A stretch of DNA of 64,000 nucleotides, taken from NCBI RefSeq assembly GCF_900128485.1, contig NZ_LT635861.1, positions 553,792 through 617,791 on the forward strand, given 5' to 3'. Every line of letters begins with the position of its first letter. Within the stretch, counting starts at the first letter, position 1. A program made the position numbers and the translations under genes. The notes below the pieces were generated by a model. It had not been told where the DNA came from and did not search any database. It saw only the letters and a program-made list of their open reading frames with translations. The DNA is from Duodenibacillus massiliensis. GTDB taxonomy: Bacteria; Pseudomonadota; Gammaproteobacteria; Burkholderiales; Burkholderiaceae_F. Shown piece after piece: positions 44,361-54,498 of the stretch.

Positions 44361-45053
44361 CTGAAACCCCGTCTGAGCCGTCGGGCTCTCTGCAGTGCAG
44401 CCGCGGTGCTCATGATGCCGGCATCGGCTTTGCCTGCGGTTGCCGGACAAACGACCGCGACCGCGGCAAAAGCCAATCTTACCGTCGTGTTTTTTCCCGG
44501 TTTTGAAACAATCGATGCTATGGGACCGGTGGAGATGCTCGGAAATCTTGCAGACTCCATGCGGTTTGTGTCGCTTGACGGCGGCATTGTCAAAAGCGCG
44601 CAGGGCGTGCCGGTGATGACGGAAAAGTTCGTGTCTGAGGATCCTGTGAGAATTCTTCTTGTGCCGGGCGCAGTGTCTCAGGTTCTGCCCAAAGAGAAAG
44701 CGTTTTTTGAGGCAGGTAAAGCCGCGGCACAAAAAGCAGAATATGTGCTCACGGTTTGTACAGGCTCATTTCTCGTGGCGCAGACAGGACTTCTGAAGGG
44801 ACGCAAAGCGACGAGCAACAAAAAGGCACTGCCCATGGTGATGAAGTGCGTGCCGGATGTAAATTGGCAGAAGAAAGCCCGCCGGGTAGCAGACGGTAAG
44901 TTCTACACGTCCTCGGGTATTACGGCCGGCATGGATATGGCGCTTGGGTTTATTGCTGACCGGTATGGAGAAAACGAAGCTCGCCGTATTGCGGCATTTA
45001 CCGAGTATCGCCAAAGCGCGGATCCGGCGGACGACCCGTTTGCGGCAGGTTAA
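44361..45053 (+). CDS. secreted DJ-1/PfpI-family protein with a disturbed start
   Basis: From residue about 35 the protein is a clear DJ-1/PfpI domain: ANLTVVFFPGFETIDAMGPV, then the nucleophile elbow LTVCTGSFLVAQTGLLKGRK with the likely catalytic Cys, similar to isonitrile hydratase and AraC-associated types. Upstream in the same frame a signal sequence reads LKPRLSRRALCSAAAVLMMP...SALPAVAG, but its only start is CTG at 44361. The well-placed ATG at 44357 (GGAG 7 bases before) is one base out of frame. Either a one-base insertion has broken the start, or translation begins at the CTG or at GTG 44406 without the full signal. Confidence 0.7.
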   Translation: MKPRLSRRALCSAAAVLMMPASALPAVAGQTTATAAKANLTVVFFPGFETIDAMGPVEMLGNLADSMRFVSLDGGIVKSAQGVPVMTEKFVSEDPVRILLVPGAVSQVLPKEKAFFEAGKAAAQKAEYVLTVCTGSFLVAQTGLLKGRKATSNKKALPMVMKCVPDVNWQKKARRVADGKFYTSSGITAGMDMALGFIADRYGENEARRIAAFTEYRQSADPADDPFAAG

Positions 45054-45121
45054 CGGACTGCGGGTGCAGAAGAACGTCATCGACTGCGTGGCGCCGTAAT
45101 GTCGTTCTGCTCTTTTGCAGC

Positions 45122-45160
45122 AAAAACCGCCGTCTCTGTCAGAGAGTCCGGCGGTTTTTT
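45122..45160 (+). terminator. terminator after the DJ-1/PfpI gene
   Basis: AAAACCGCCG and CGGCGGTTTT enclose an inner TCTCT/AGAGA stem and end in TTTTTTG. Confidence 0.85.
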
Positions 45161-45301
45161 GTAACTTCCCGGGCCGCAGCCGTTACGGAGCGCGAGCCTT
45201 TGCAAAGCTCTGTTTCGGGGTGTTGCAGAATGAGTTTTTAAAGGAAAAAGGCGGGCACAATAGGATCTGAGCAGTACTTAACAACAAAAAGGACATAAAA
45301 A

Positions 45302-46069
45302 ATGAGAGCAACGCATTCTCTGAAGATTCTGGCTTTTGTAACGCTTGCCGCGGCCGGCTCTGCCGCGCTTGCTCAGCTTCCTGAAGGTGTGCAGACGGGC
45401 CGTAACGGTACGGAAGTGATGCTTACCGGTCAGGCAACGCTCACACAGACAAACAACGAAGCCGTCGTGAATCTCTACTGCACGGAAATCGGTGCTGATG
45501 CGGCTGACGTTGCGCGCAAGGTGATTGAAGCTACGAACACGGGGCTCACCGAACTCAAAAAACTTGGCCTCGATGCCCGTTATGAAACGACGCAGCTCTC
45601 AAGCTGGCCGCACTACAGCGACACCGTAAAGACGGCGCGCACAAAGACTGCTGCCCCGAAGATCACCGGCTGGCAGGTCCGTCAGAACGTGCAGATCACC
45701 GTCAAGGACGCGGAAAGCGCCGCCAAGATCGCTCAGGCAGCACAGAAGTACTTTGCCTTTGAAAGTGTGAATTTCTCCCTGAGCCGCGAAGCGCAGGAAG
45801 CTATGCAGGGGACGCTCACCCGTATGGCGATTGAAAACGCCGCCAAAAAAGCTGTGGAAGCGGCCAAAGCGCTCGGCAAGACCGCCTCTGACGTGAGGAT
45901 TGAAAGTCTCTCCTTTAACGGTAGCGGCAACTACTATGCGCCCCGGATGCTCAGGGCCAGTGCCGTGATGGACGCCGCAGCCGGTAAGGCAAGCGCTGCA
46001 CTCCCGGTTTTTGAAGCCGGTGATACGTCGGTGACGATGACGGTGCAGGCAAAGGCCGTTATCCGTTAA
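45302..46069 (+). CDS. periplasmic SIMPL-domain (DUF541) protein
   Basis: The 255-residue protein has a signal peptide ending SAALA before QLPEG. The mature part follows the SIMPL/DUF541 pattern: a beta-strand VMLTGQATLTQTNNEAVVNLY, helix AADVARKVIEATNTGLTELKKLG, the strand RYETTQLSSWP, and a C-terminal strand TSVTMTVQAKAVI. Family members (such as YggE) are periplasmic and linked to oxidative stress or channel assembly, with no settled biochemistry. AAGGACATAAAA precedes the ATG. Its stop directly abuts the stop of the convergent DMT gene. Confidence 0.85.
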   Translation: MRATHSLKILAFVTLAAAGSAALAQLPEGVQTGRNGTEVMLTGQATLTQTNNEAVVNLYCTEIGADAADVARKVIEATNTGLTELKKLGLDARYETTQLSSWPHYSDTVKTARTKTAAPKITGWQVRQNVQITVKDAESAAKIAQAAQKYFAFESVNFSLSREAQEAMQGTLTRMAIENAAKKAVEAAKALGKTASDVRIESLSFNGSGNYYAPRMLRASAVMDAAAGKASAALPVFEAGDTSVTMTVQAKAVIR

Positions 46070-47041
46070 TCACTGTTTTTCCACATTCGCGCGGGCGCGG
46101 CGACGGGCTGACAAAACGGCCTCGACCTGCGCCTGTTCTTTTTCAAGGCGCCGGGCGTTGAGTGACTGTGCTGTCACCGCTACCACAATGATGACGCCGC
46201 CAAAAATTTCAATCCACGTCATGGTGACTCCGAGCAGCATGACCGACAAAACCACGGCTACGAGCGGTTCGGCACTTGTGAGCATCGAGGCAATTGCAGG
46301 CGAAATGTAGCGGGTGCTTGCAAGAAACGCCGTAAGCGCAATGACGGTCCCCACGATCACAATAAAGGCAAAGCAAAGCGAGGACTCCCAGGTCCACTGT
46401 GCGTGAGAGGTCCAGGGCGGATTGATAAAGCAGGCAATAACGCCGCCGATAAAAATCCCCCAGCTCACAACGGGTGTTGTGCCTCCGACGCGCGCCATGA
46501 CGCGTTTGGGTTGCAGCGTATAGATGATAAAGGTGATGATCGCGGCAAGCGACCACAGGCACCCGGTGAGGGAGAGATGAACCGAGCTTAAGTCCCCCTT
46601 GGTGACAAGAAGCGTTACGCCCACCACGGCGCAGAGCATGCAGCCCATCTCAAAGACCCGCACACGTCTGTGGGCAAAAAGCGCGAGGTAGAGCACCACG
46701 AATAAGGGCGTCATCGACTGGAAAATGGTCGCGGTGCCGGCGTTAAGGTAAAAAATCGCGAGGAAAAACGTGAGTTGCGACACTCCGATCATGATGCCGC
46801 AAAGCGTGATGTCAAAGGCGTCGCGCTTATTTTGCATGGGAGCAAGAGCAGCTTTTCCGCGCTGCAGAAACAGCAGAATCAGAAGAATGCTTCCGGCACA
46901 AAGAAGCCTGAGACTCACAAGGCCCCAGGGTGTAAAAGAAAAGTGCTGCAGGACGTTTTGGCCCGCAACACCCATCGCGCCCCAGGCGCTTGCACCGAGT
47001 AACGCCAGCAAAATACCTTTGGTGGAATTGGATAACTGCAT
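46070..47041 (-). CDS. EamA/DMT-family transporter
   Basis: The 323-residue protein has ten predicted helices in two EamA repeats (GILLALLGASAWGAMGVAGQ and, second, TPVVSWGIFIGGVIACF...). The proline/glycine-rich SAEPLVAVVLSVMLLGV segment in the last third is characteristic. The C-terminal tail is charged. The substrate is unknown; RhaT/YdcZ-like exporters are relatives. It is not closely related in sequence to the DMT protein at 3.0-4.0 kb. It is convergent with the SIMPL gene with no space for a terminator between them. Confidence 0.85.
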   Translation of the reverse strand: MQLSNSTKGILLALLGASAWGAMGVAGQNVLQHFSFTPWGLVSLRLLCAGSILLILLFLQRGKAALAPMQNKRDAFDITLCGIMIGVSQLTFFLAIFYLNAGTATIFQSMTPLFVVLYLALFAHRRVRVFEMGCMLCAVVGVTLLVTKGDLSSVHLSLTGCLWSLAAIITFIIYTLQPKRVMARVGGTTPVVSWGIFIGGVIACFINPPWTSHAQWTWESSLCFAFIVIVGTVIALTAFLASTRYISPAIASMLTSAEPLVAVVLSVMLLGVTMTWIEIFGGVIIVVAVTAQSLNARRLEKEQAQVEAVLSARRRARANVEKQ

Positions 47042-47133
47042 TCCTGCACCGTCTGCCTTAACGAAAACGGGCGGATGATATTACGAAGGGCGGCAGCGAA
47101 AGTCCGGCGGCGTTGATCTGAGGAAAACGTCCG

Positions 47134-48660
47134 TCAGATCGGTGACATGTTTTTCATGGCCTTTGCAATCTGCGCGTCTTCGGGCGTCAGATAACGGCTT
47201 GTGGTGCCGATTGAGGCGTGGCCCATCGCGTTTTGCACGACGTTGATGTCCATGGTGCGCAAGGCACAGGAGGCAAAGGTGTGACGCAGCCAGTGGGTCG
47301 AGGCGGCCCGGAGTTTGGCGGCGTCTGCGGGACTTTTGTCTTCAGCGGCAAGCGCAGCGCCCTCAAAGAAATTTTCCAGTGCCCTGTACAGCCCCGAGCG
47401 CGAAATCGCGGTAAGGCTTGCGGGGTCCTTTTTTCGCCCGATCCCGAGACTGGCGACAAGCGCTGTTTTGGGATCGGCTTTTAAAACCGGGGGGAGGTCT
47501 CTGAGGCTGAAGTAGAGATTGATGGCGTCAAGCGCTTCGCTGCTTACGGGCAGCCGCCTTACCTTGTCGCCCTTGCCGACGATTTCGATCACGAGAAGAT
47601 CATCGTCGCCGATTCGCCGCGTCACGAGCCACCCGGCTTGGGCGTGAATGATTTCAGAGGCGCGCATCCCGAGGCCCTTACCGAGACAGAGCACCACGCG
47701 GATGCGGGCGGAAGCGAGGTTTTCCGGAAGGCTGTCCAAGTACTCGAGCACGTCTTCCCACTGGGATTCAGACAGCGACCTGTCGGCAAAATCGCGCGGG
47801 GCACCTTCGCCCGGAAGAAGCCTCACTTTGCCTGAGACCTGATCAAAGGGGTTGTACTGCAGATAGCCGGTTTTGACGAGAAAACTGAAGAGAAGCCGGA
47901 TCACGGTCAGGCTTGTTTTGCGGCTTGTGGCGGTTAAGGGGCCGTTATAGGGCCGCCATGCCGGCGACGTTCTTGCGGCATTTTTCGGGCCGATCCAAAG
48001 TGCCTGAGGTTCTTTCCAGAGTTGCTGCCAGACGGCCGGATCCGTGCGCCCGAGGCCTTCAAGCCACCGGGGAAAAAGGGCGGCGTCTTTGGCGGTGATG
48101 GAACTTAAGGCAAGTCCCCGCTCAAGCGTGCACCAGAGAATAAAGCGCTCGGCTTCCTTGCGGTACTGCGCGCGGGTGTTGGGATTGACGGCGCGTGCCG
48201 CGAGCCATTGGTTCACGGCCTCAAGGTCGTTGCCGGCCTCAAGCATCCCGCCGCGACCGACGCGGTTGGTGCCGAGGCGGCCCGAGAGGTCGCCCGCAAG
48301 CTGCATTTCTTCCATCGGCCGGACAGCAAGAGCACAGTCTGAAGCCGGTTCCCGGGTTTTAAGCGATTCAGGTGCTTCGCCCGGCGGATAAAAGCGCGCG
48401 GTGATTTCTCCGAGGCCCGGAACAGCGCTCTTCATCCAGTCAATGAGTGCCACGGCGTCTTCGCGTGAGAGTCCCTGCAGCTGCCGGTACCAGTTGCCGC
48501 CCACGTTGGCGGCACACTCGTAGAGATCTTCCGGGGTGAGCAGCCCGAATTCGGTCAGTGGCGCCGCCACACGATGCGCGAGATCCGCGGGCAACACGTC
48601 AGCCAGGGCTGCCGTTTCGATGTCATCGTCCAAAACCTCAATACCGGCCATGATCTGCAT
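47134..48660 (-). CDS. tyrosine recombinase/integrase with a long N-terminal domain
   Basis: The 508-residue protein ends in a phage-integrase catalytic domain. The first catalytic Arg is in GLGMRASEIIHA, the Lys in VGKGDKVRRLP, HxxR in THWLRHTFA, the second His in MGHASIGTTSRYL and the nucleophile Tyr at about residue 490. A SAM-like core-binding domain precedes it (NTRAQYRKEAERFILWC). The first ~130 residues are an extra helical region seen in some betaproteobacterial integrases. No excisionase, phage genes or att repeats are near, so it is a lone recombinase. It is divergent from an unknown gene across a palindrome. Confidence 0.85.
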   Translation of the reverse strand: MQIMAGIEVLDDDIETAALADVLPADLAHRVAAPLTEFGLLTPEDLYECAANVGGNWYRQLQGLSREDAVALIDWMKSAVPGLGEITARFYPPGEAPESLKTREPASDCALAVRPMEEMQLAGDLSGRLGTNRVGRGGMLEAGNDLEAVNQWLAARAVNPNTRAQYRKEAERFILWCTLERGLALSSITAKDAALFPRWLEGLGRTDPAVWQQLWKEPQALWIGPKNAARTSPAWRPYNGPLTATSRKTSLTVIRLLFSFLVKTGYLQYNPFDQVSGKVRLLPGEGAPRDFADRSLSESQWEDVLEYLDSLPENLASARIRVVLCLGKGLGMRASEIIHAQAGWLVTRRIGDDDLLVIEIVGKGDKVRRLPVSSEALDAINLYFSLRDLPPVLKADPKTALVASLGIGRKKDPASLTAISRSGLYRALENFFEGAALAAEDKSPADAAKLRAASTHWLRHTFASCALRTMDINVVQNAMGHASIGTTSRYLTPEDAQIAKAMKNMSPI

Positions 48661-48725
48661 GTCTTTGGCCCGCGGACTGATGAAAAATCAAAGCCCGCGC
48701 GCGTTAAAATTGAAACCTTTGCATC

Positions 48726-48744
48726 ACGGACCGCAACGGTCCGT
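48726..48744. promoter_or_regulatory. palindrome between the recombinase gene and the divergent unknown gene
   Basis: ACGGACCG-CAA-CGGTCCGT is a perfect 8-bp inverted repeat with a 3-base centre. Its position 66 bases upstream of the recombinase and 43 upstream of the divergent gene suggests an operator controlling one or both. A 3-base centre is too short for a usual tyrosine-recombinase core. Confidence 0.45.
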
Positions 48745-48786
48745 ATCCAAACAACAAACAAGTCTAATTGTAGGTGGGAGAAGAAC

Positions 48787-49734
48787 GTGTCGCTTGCTGC
48801 ATTTGATCTGACGCTTGAAGGCGCACTGCATCAGGGTACGACCTCAGAAGACAGTGCCGTCTCCAGAACCATTATCGGCATGGACCGGCTGCTCACCAAT
48901 GCAACCCGTGCGCTCTACGGCTACCTTGTGGATCCGGAAGTGGATGTGCGCCGCAAGGATAAGGCGGGGGCCTATGAGATCGATCTCGGGTTCAGGAGTA
49001 ACTTCGGCATGGCCCGCCGTGCGTGGCTCTCCGGTCAGAGCCGGTACGAAAATCCGCAGCCCGCGGCCGTGATGCGGGCTTTGGGGTGGTATCAGAAGGA
49101 TCTGGCAGAACCCGGTGAAGCCGAAGTGGAAGAGGGTACGCAGACCGGGCTTGTGCCGCTTTTACTGGCCATGGACGGGCGCGAACCCGACCGCATTGAC
49201 CTCGTGGGTGACAAAGTTGACATTGAAGCGGGCGATCAGCTCTGGCATATCACGAACGACGCCTACCGCCTCTGGCGTCACATTGAAGTGCGCAGGGGCC
49301 TTGCCGAGATCGCCAAGGCTCTGGCTTCCGCGGAAGTCTCCCGCATGATCATTACGGACCGCAATGAGAACGCCGAACTCTGCAGGCTTGATGCCCGCGC
49401 AGTCTCGGCCCTTGCCATGCCTGAGCCGCGTGACGTGCTTTTGGTCGATGAAACCCGCACGATGGCTCTTGCGCTTGCCGCGCCCGTTTTCTGCAATGAC
49501 CGCTTCTGGACGTTCGTGGACGGTGCTCAGACAATCAGGGCCCGTATGTGCGACAAGGCCTTCTTAAACATCATCGATAACGGCGTGTTTGCTCTGAAGC
49601 CCGGTGAAATTCTGGTCGTCAACATGCATGTCACGACCGTGCAGACTCCCGAGGGCCTTAAGAGTACGTATGACATCGTGCGTGTGGTCGATCACCGCAA
49701 GCCCGGCCGTCACCTGCCGATGCCCGGCATCTAG
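48787..49734 (+). CDS. hypothetical protein
   Basis: I do not recognise this 315-residue protein. It has no signal peptide or membrane segment. It is acidic and of mixed alpha/beta composition. Recognisable stretches include TIIGMDRLLTNATRALYGYL near the N-terminus, GDQLWHITNDAYRLWRHIEV in the middle and GEILVVNMHVTTVQTPEGLK near the end. The start is GTG at 48787 with GGGAG 7 bases upstream; the open frame further left crosses the palindrome. It ends 24 bases before the sensor kinase gene, suggesting co-transcription. Codon use resembles the neighbours, so recent transfer is not obvious. Confidence 0.75.
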   Translation: MSLAAFDLTLEGALHQGTTSEDSAVSRTIIGMDRLLTNATRALYGYLVDPEVDVRRKDKAGAYEIDLGFRSNFGMARRAWLSGQSRYENPQPAAVMRALGWYQKDLAEPGEAEVEEGTQTGLVPLLLAMDGREPDRIDLVGDKVDIEAGDQLWHITNDAYRLWRHIEVRRGLAEIAKALASAEVSRMIITDRNENAELCRLDARAVSALAMPEPRDVLLVDETRTMALALAAPVFCNDRFWTFVDGAQTIRARMCDKAFLNIIDNGVFALKPGEILVVNMHVTTVQTPEGLKSTYDIVRVVDHRKPGRHLPMPGI

Positions 49735-49758
49735 TCTGCTTTAAATCCGGGAAATCAC

Positions 49759-51714
49759 GTGAAAAACCGTATCCGCGTACTGGCTGTCGTTGTTGTTCTG
49801 CTTTTTATCGGTGTTTACGGCGCCGTTAAAGCTGACTTTGCCATCAGCCGCAGCACCGCGCCCGCGCAGGCGCCCGACGCCGTGGAAAACATCGCTCCGT
49901 TTCTGGATCCGGCGCTCACCAAAAGCATTGAGCGCGCCACCGTCAAAATCGTGTCCGGAGAAAACGGAGACGGTGAGCGCGAAGGTATGCCCACTTATGC
50001 CTTTTCCGCACCGATGCGCGTGGGCATCATTACCGAAGCGCAGCTCGTGGACCGCGGCGAAATGGTGCGTTCCACCCTTGAGCAGCTTTATCACACCTTC
50101 GGGCGCGACAATGTGGAGGTTCTGAGTTACGGTAAAAAAGATCTGCAGGAAGAACTGCAGTCCGGGCGTCTGGATTTTGTGCTTGCCGATTCCGCGTTTT
50201 ACAGCGAAATGGAAGCGCTTGCGGGATTAAAGGGCCTGGCAAGTCTCTGGTCCACTGAAACGAGTGATCCCAAGGAAAGTATCGGCGCGGTCTATTTCAC
50301 CCGCACCGACACCGATATTCTCACCGTGGAACAGATGAAGGGGCGCCCCGTGGCGGCGACATCTCCGGTGAGTTTTGAAGGCACCCTCGTGCCGCGGCGC
50401 GATCTGCTGCAAAGAGGCCTTGTGCCCAACGTCCTTTTAAAGGGCGTGGTTTATTACGGCATCAATCCCTTAAACGTGGTGGAAGCGGTGCTTGAGCGCA
50501 AGACCGCGGATGTGGGGATACTGCCCGCGTGCGCGCTGGAACATCTGGCCTCCGAGCGCGGCATTCATCCGGACAATCTGCGCTATCTCGGACTGAGAAA
50601 AGGCGGGCCCCTGATGTGCGCACGCAGCACCGAGCTTTACCCGAGCTGGTACTTTGCCGTGACGCCCGGAACCGACCCGCAGCTCACCAAGGCCGTGAGC
50701 GCGTCGCTTTACGTGATGCCGGGGTTCGGTAAGGGAAGCGACTGGGGCTTTCCCGTTTCCAACCGCGCCGTGCACGATCTCTTTTTCGATCTCAAGATCG
50801 GCCCCTACGAGCACCTGGCGCGCTGGAGCTTTGAGCGCTTTGTGCGGGAGCAGACGAGCTTTTTCTTCGCTTTGGTTTTGGGGGTTGTCTTTATTCTCTG
50901 CTACGCGTTTCTCGTCTCCGTAATGGTGCGCCTCAGGACGCGCCAGCTCAGGGAAGCGATGGCTGACAGAAGCCGCATCGAAAAGCAGGCCGCGGCCAGC
51001 CGCGACCATATCGCCAACCTTGAGCGCACCGGTATCGTCGGGCAGATGTCCACAATGATTGCCCACGAATTGAAGCAACCCCTGGGCGCGATCACGAACT
51101 TTGCGAACGGCCTTTTGCGCCGTGCCAAGCGCGGGGCGCTTGATCCGCAGATGCTTACCGAAGTGCTCGAGGAAATCGTGGAACAGGGCACACGTGCAAG
51201 CGAAATCGTCAACCGCGTGCGCGCTTACGCCAAGCACCAGAATCCGGAACTCAAGGTTTCGGACATGAGTATCTGCATTGAGCGCGCGATTGAAACGTTC
51301 CGCAGAAGTAAACGCACAGACGCCCCGATCCGAAAGGCCGTGCATCCTTATCTCTGGGCTGAGATCGACAACTGGGAAATTGAGCTCGCGCTCTTAAACC
51401 TTCTTAAAAACGCAGCTGATGCGCTCGAGGGGCGGCCCGACGCTGAAATCACGGTGCGCGTCTACGCCGAAGACAAGTACTGGCGCATTGAGGTGAAGGA
51501 TAACGGGGCCTTAATAACGCAGCATGATGTCGATAAGTTCATGCAGCCGCTCGTTACGAGTAAATCAACGGGGCTCGGCCTGGGGCTTTCGATCATCGGC
51601 AGCATCGCCGAGCGCCATCACGGGCGCCTTGTTGCCACGCCCAACCCCAAGGGCGGCATGACCTTTGCCCTGGACATTCCGCGCGCGGAGATGCCCGAAC
51701 ATACCGCGATGTAA
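49759..51714 (+). CDS. TtrS-like sensor histidine kinase with PhnD-type periplasmic domain
   Basis: The 651-residue protein has an N-terminal helix (residues 4-22) and a periplasmic binding domain of the phosphonate-binding/TtrS type (about 75-335, for example MRVGIITEAQL, LDFVLADSAFY). A second helix follows (about 368-390), then a kinase core: HisKA IAHELKQPLGAITNF with His436, N-box ALLNLLKNAADAL and G2 box STGLGLGLSI. The G1 box reads DNGALI, lacking the second Gly of DxGxG. TtrS-type kinases sense tetrathionate or similar respiratory substrates; the ligand here is unknown. No response regulator gene is adjacent. The start is GTG. Confidence 0.85.
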   Translation: MKNRIRVLAVVVVLLFIGVYGAVKADFAISRSTAPAQAPDAVENIAPFLDPALTKSIERATVKIVSGENGDGEREGMPTYAFSAPMRVGIITEAQLVDRGEMVRSTLEQLYHTFGRDNVEVLSYGKKDLQEELQSGRLDFVLADSAFYSEMEALAGLKGLASLWSTETSDPKESIGAVYFTRTDTDILTVEQMKGRPVAATSPVSFEGTLVPRRDLLQRGLVPNVLLKGVVYYGINPLNVVEAVLERKTADVGILPACALEHLASERGIHPDNLRYLGLRKGGPLMCARSTELYPSWYFAVTPGTDPQLTKAVSASLYVMPGFGKGSDWGFPVSNRAVHDLFFDLKIGPYEHLARWSFERFVREQTSFFFALVLGVVFILCYAFLVSVMVRLRTRQLREAMADRSRIEKQAAASRDHIANLERTGIVGQMSTMIAHELKQPLGAITNFANGLLRRAKRGALDPQMLTEVLEEIVEQGTRASEIVNRVRAYAKHQNPELKVSDMSICIERAIETFRRSKRTDAPIRKAVHPYLWAEIDNWEIELALLNLLKNAADALEGRPDAEITVRVYAEDKYWRIEVKDNGALITQHDVDKFMQPLVTSKSTGLGLGLSIIGSIAERHHGRLVATPNPKGGMTFALDIPRAEMPEHTAM

Positions 51715-51717
51715 CTG

Positions 51718-52005
51718 CTAGCGGCCGGCGATATTCCAGAAAACGCCGGCTGCGAGCAGCCAGAAGAGCACGGCGCTTGTGCGGTTCAGAATTATGTAAA
51801 AGATCTTTCCCTTCATACGCCGTCCGGCAAAGGCGGCCGTGTAGCTGTAGAGCACATGCACGGCCCAGACGAGCACCACAAACAGTCCGATTAAAAGCGT
51901 GATGCGCGGCACATAGTCGTCTTCCGATGCTACCCGTAAGCCCGCAAAATTGCGCAGGAAATTACGCTGTAGCGTAAAAGAGCGGGTATTTTGTGTGAGT
52001 AACAT
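51718..52005 (-). pseudogene. probable remnant of a LysE/RhtB-type exporter
   Basis: The 95-codon frame contains two hydrophobic helices (RITLLIGLFVVLVWAVHVLY and NRTSAVLFWLLAAGVFW) joined by a basic loop (AGRRMKGKIFYIILNR). This resembles the last two helices of LysE/RhtB exporters. The first 20 residues do not look like an N-terminus and no ribosome site precedes the ATG at 52005, so I read it as the 3' part of a deleted gene. A genuine small membrane protein is the alternative. Confidence 0.4.
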
Positions 52006-52152
52006 CAAAACAAGTTGAAAAGCGGGGTTTTCGCAGGTGCTTCACGCAAGTTGCTGCACGGCTTGAAGCGCACTTTTCTTTTGCCTACGATGCCGCGTTA
52101 CCGAGCTCTTCTGCGGGCTCAGAAACCTATCCTATTGAAACAGGGAGAAACC

Positions 52153-52695
52153 ATGTCAACAATCCTTACCGCACCGGCAAAGTCCGGTGAGAAGCGCCGC
52201 CTTCAGCAGGTTTTGGGCGCCGTCATTGCCTTTGCTTTTCTGACGGCATCTTCACATATCGCCGTGCCCGTGGGGCCGGTGCCGATGACGATGCAGACGC
52301 TTGCCGTGACGCTCACGGGCGTCTTTCTGGGGCCGCGTCTCGGGGCCGCTGTGACCGCAGCCTGGGTTGCCTGCGGCTTTTCCGGGCTCCCGCTTTTTGC
52401 GATGGGTAACGGCGGGCTTGCAGCCATGGTGGGTCCCACGGCCGGATACCTTTACACCTTCCCGGTCGTAGCTTTTGTGACGGGATTTTTGGCCGGTAAA
52501 GGCGGATTTCTCCGTACGCTTGCCGCGATGGTTGCGGGTAATGCCCTGTGCCTCGCGCTGGGTACTGCCTGGCTTGCCGCCGTGCTGGCAATGCCCGTAG
52601 CCAAGGCCGTTGCCGTGGGTGCTGCGCCCTTTGTCGTGGGCGGACTCTTAAAGAGTGTGCTCGGAGCGCTTATTGTGAAGGCTGCACGCCGCTGA
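52153..52695 (+). CDS. bioY: biotin transporter substrate-binding subunit BioY
   Basis: The 180-residue protein has about six helices and the BioY signatures SSHIAVPVGPVPMTMQTLAV and GPTAGYLYTFPVVAFVTGFLAG. BioY is the S-component of the ECF biotin importer and in some bacteria imports biotin alone. No bioM or bioN is adjacent. CAGGGAGAAACC precedes the ATG at 52153; the frame upstream to 52015 is not expected to be coding. Confidence 0.93.
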   Translation: MSTILTAPAKSGEKRRLQQVLGAVIAFAFLTASSHIAVPVGPVPMTMQTLAVTLTGVFLGPRLGAAVTAAWVACGFSGLPLFAMGNGGLAAMVGPTAGYLYTFPVVAFVTGFLAGKGGFLRTLAAMVAGNALCLALGTAWLAAVLAMPVAKAVAVGAAPFVVGGLLKSVLGALIVKAARR

Positions 52696-52717
52696 TAGGC
52701 TGAGCTCAAAAGGTATC

Positions 52718-52770
52718 AGTCCCGAAAAGGCTGTCCGTACGCGCGGCGGGCGGCTTTTCGGGACTTTCTT
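52718..52770 (+). terminator. terminator after bioY
   Basis: AGTCCCGAAAAG pairs with CTTTTCGGGACT (12 bp) around a GC-rich loop, followed by TTCTTTTG. Confidence 0.85.
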
Positions 52771-52805
52771 TTGTTCCTGCGCAACCATTTGAGATAAACG
52801 CCGTA

Positions 52806-52832
52806 TTGACGGGAGGGCGCAGGATCTATAAT
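52806..52832 (+). promoter_or_regulatory. promoter of argG
   Basis: TTGACG (52806-52811), a 15-base spacer and a perfect TATAAT (52827-52832). It leaves a leader of about 120 bases before the argG ATG. Confidence 0.6.
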
Positions 52833-52852
52833 TTCATACTGTCAAATTTTGA

Positions 52853-54298
<1,446 letters not shown>

Positions 54299-54424
54299 CG
54301 CATGGTAAGGGTGCTGCAGAGCCGCGATCGGGAAGCTCTGCAGTGTCCGGCAGTAAATGTAAACAATTCTCGGTCACCAAAACGCTCCTTCGTTGACGGC
54401 GGGTGTTTCTGTTCAGTCAGAACG

Positions 54425-54450
54425 CTCCGCGTGACGGAGGAGTTTTTTAT
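54425..54450 (+). terminator. terminator after argG
   Basis: CTCCG pairs with CGGAG around CGTGA, followed after GAG by TTTTTTATTG. It lies about 130 bases beyond argG and 50 before the next gene. The rest of this 200-base gap shows no gene. Confidence 0.55.
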
Positions 54451-54498
54451 TGTTTGTTTTAACGGCGGAGGCAACGCTCGAAGGCGCCTTCGTAGGCA

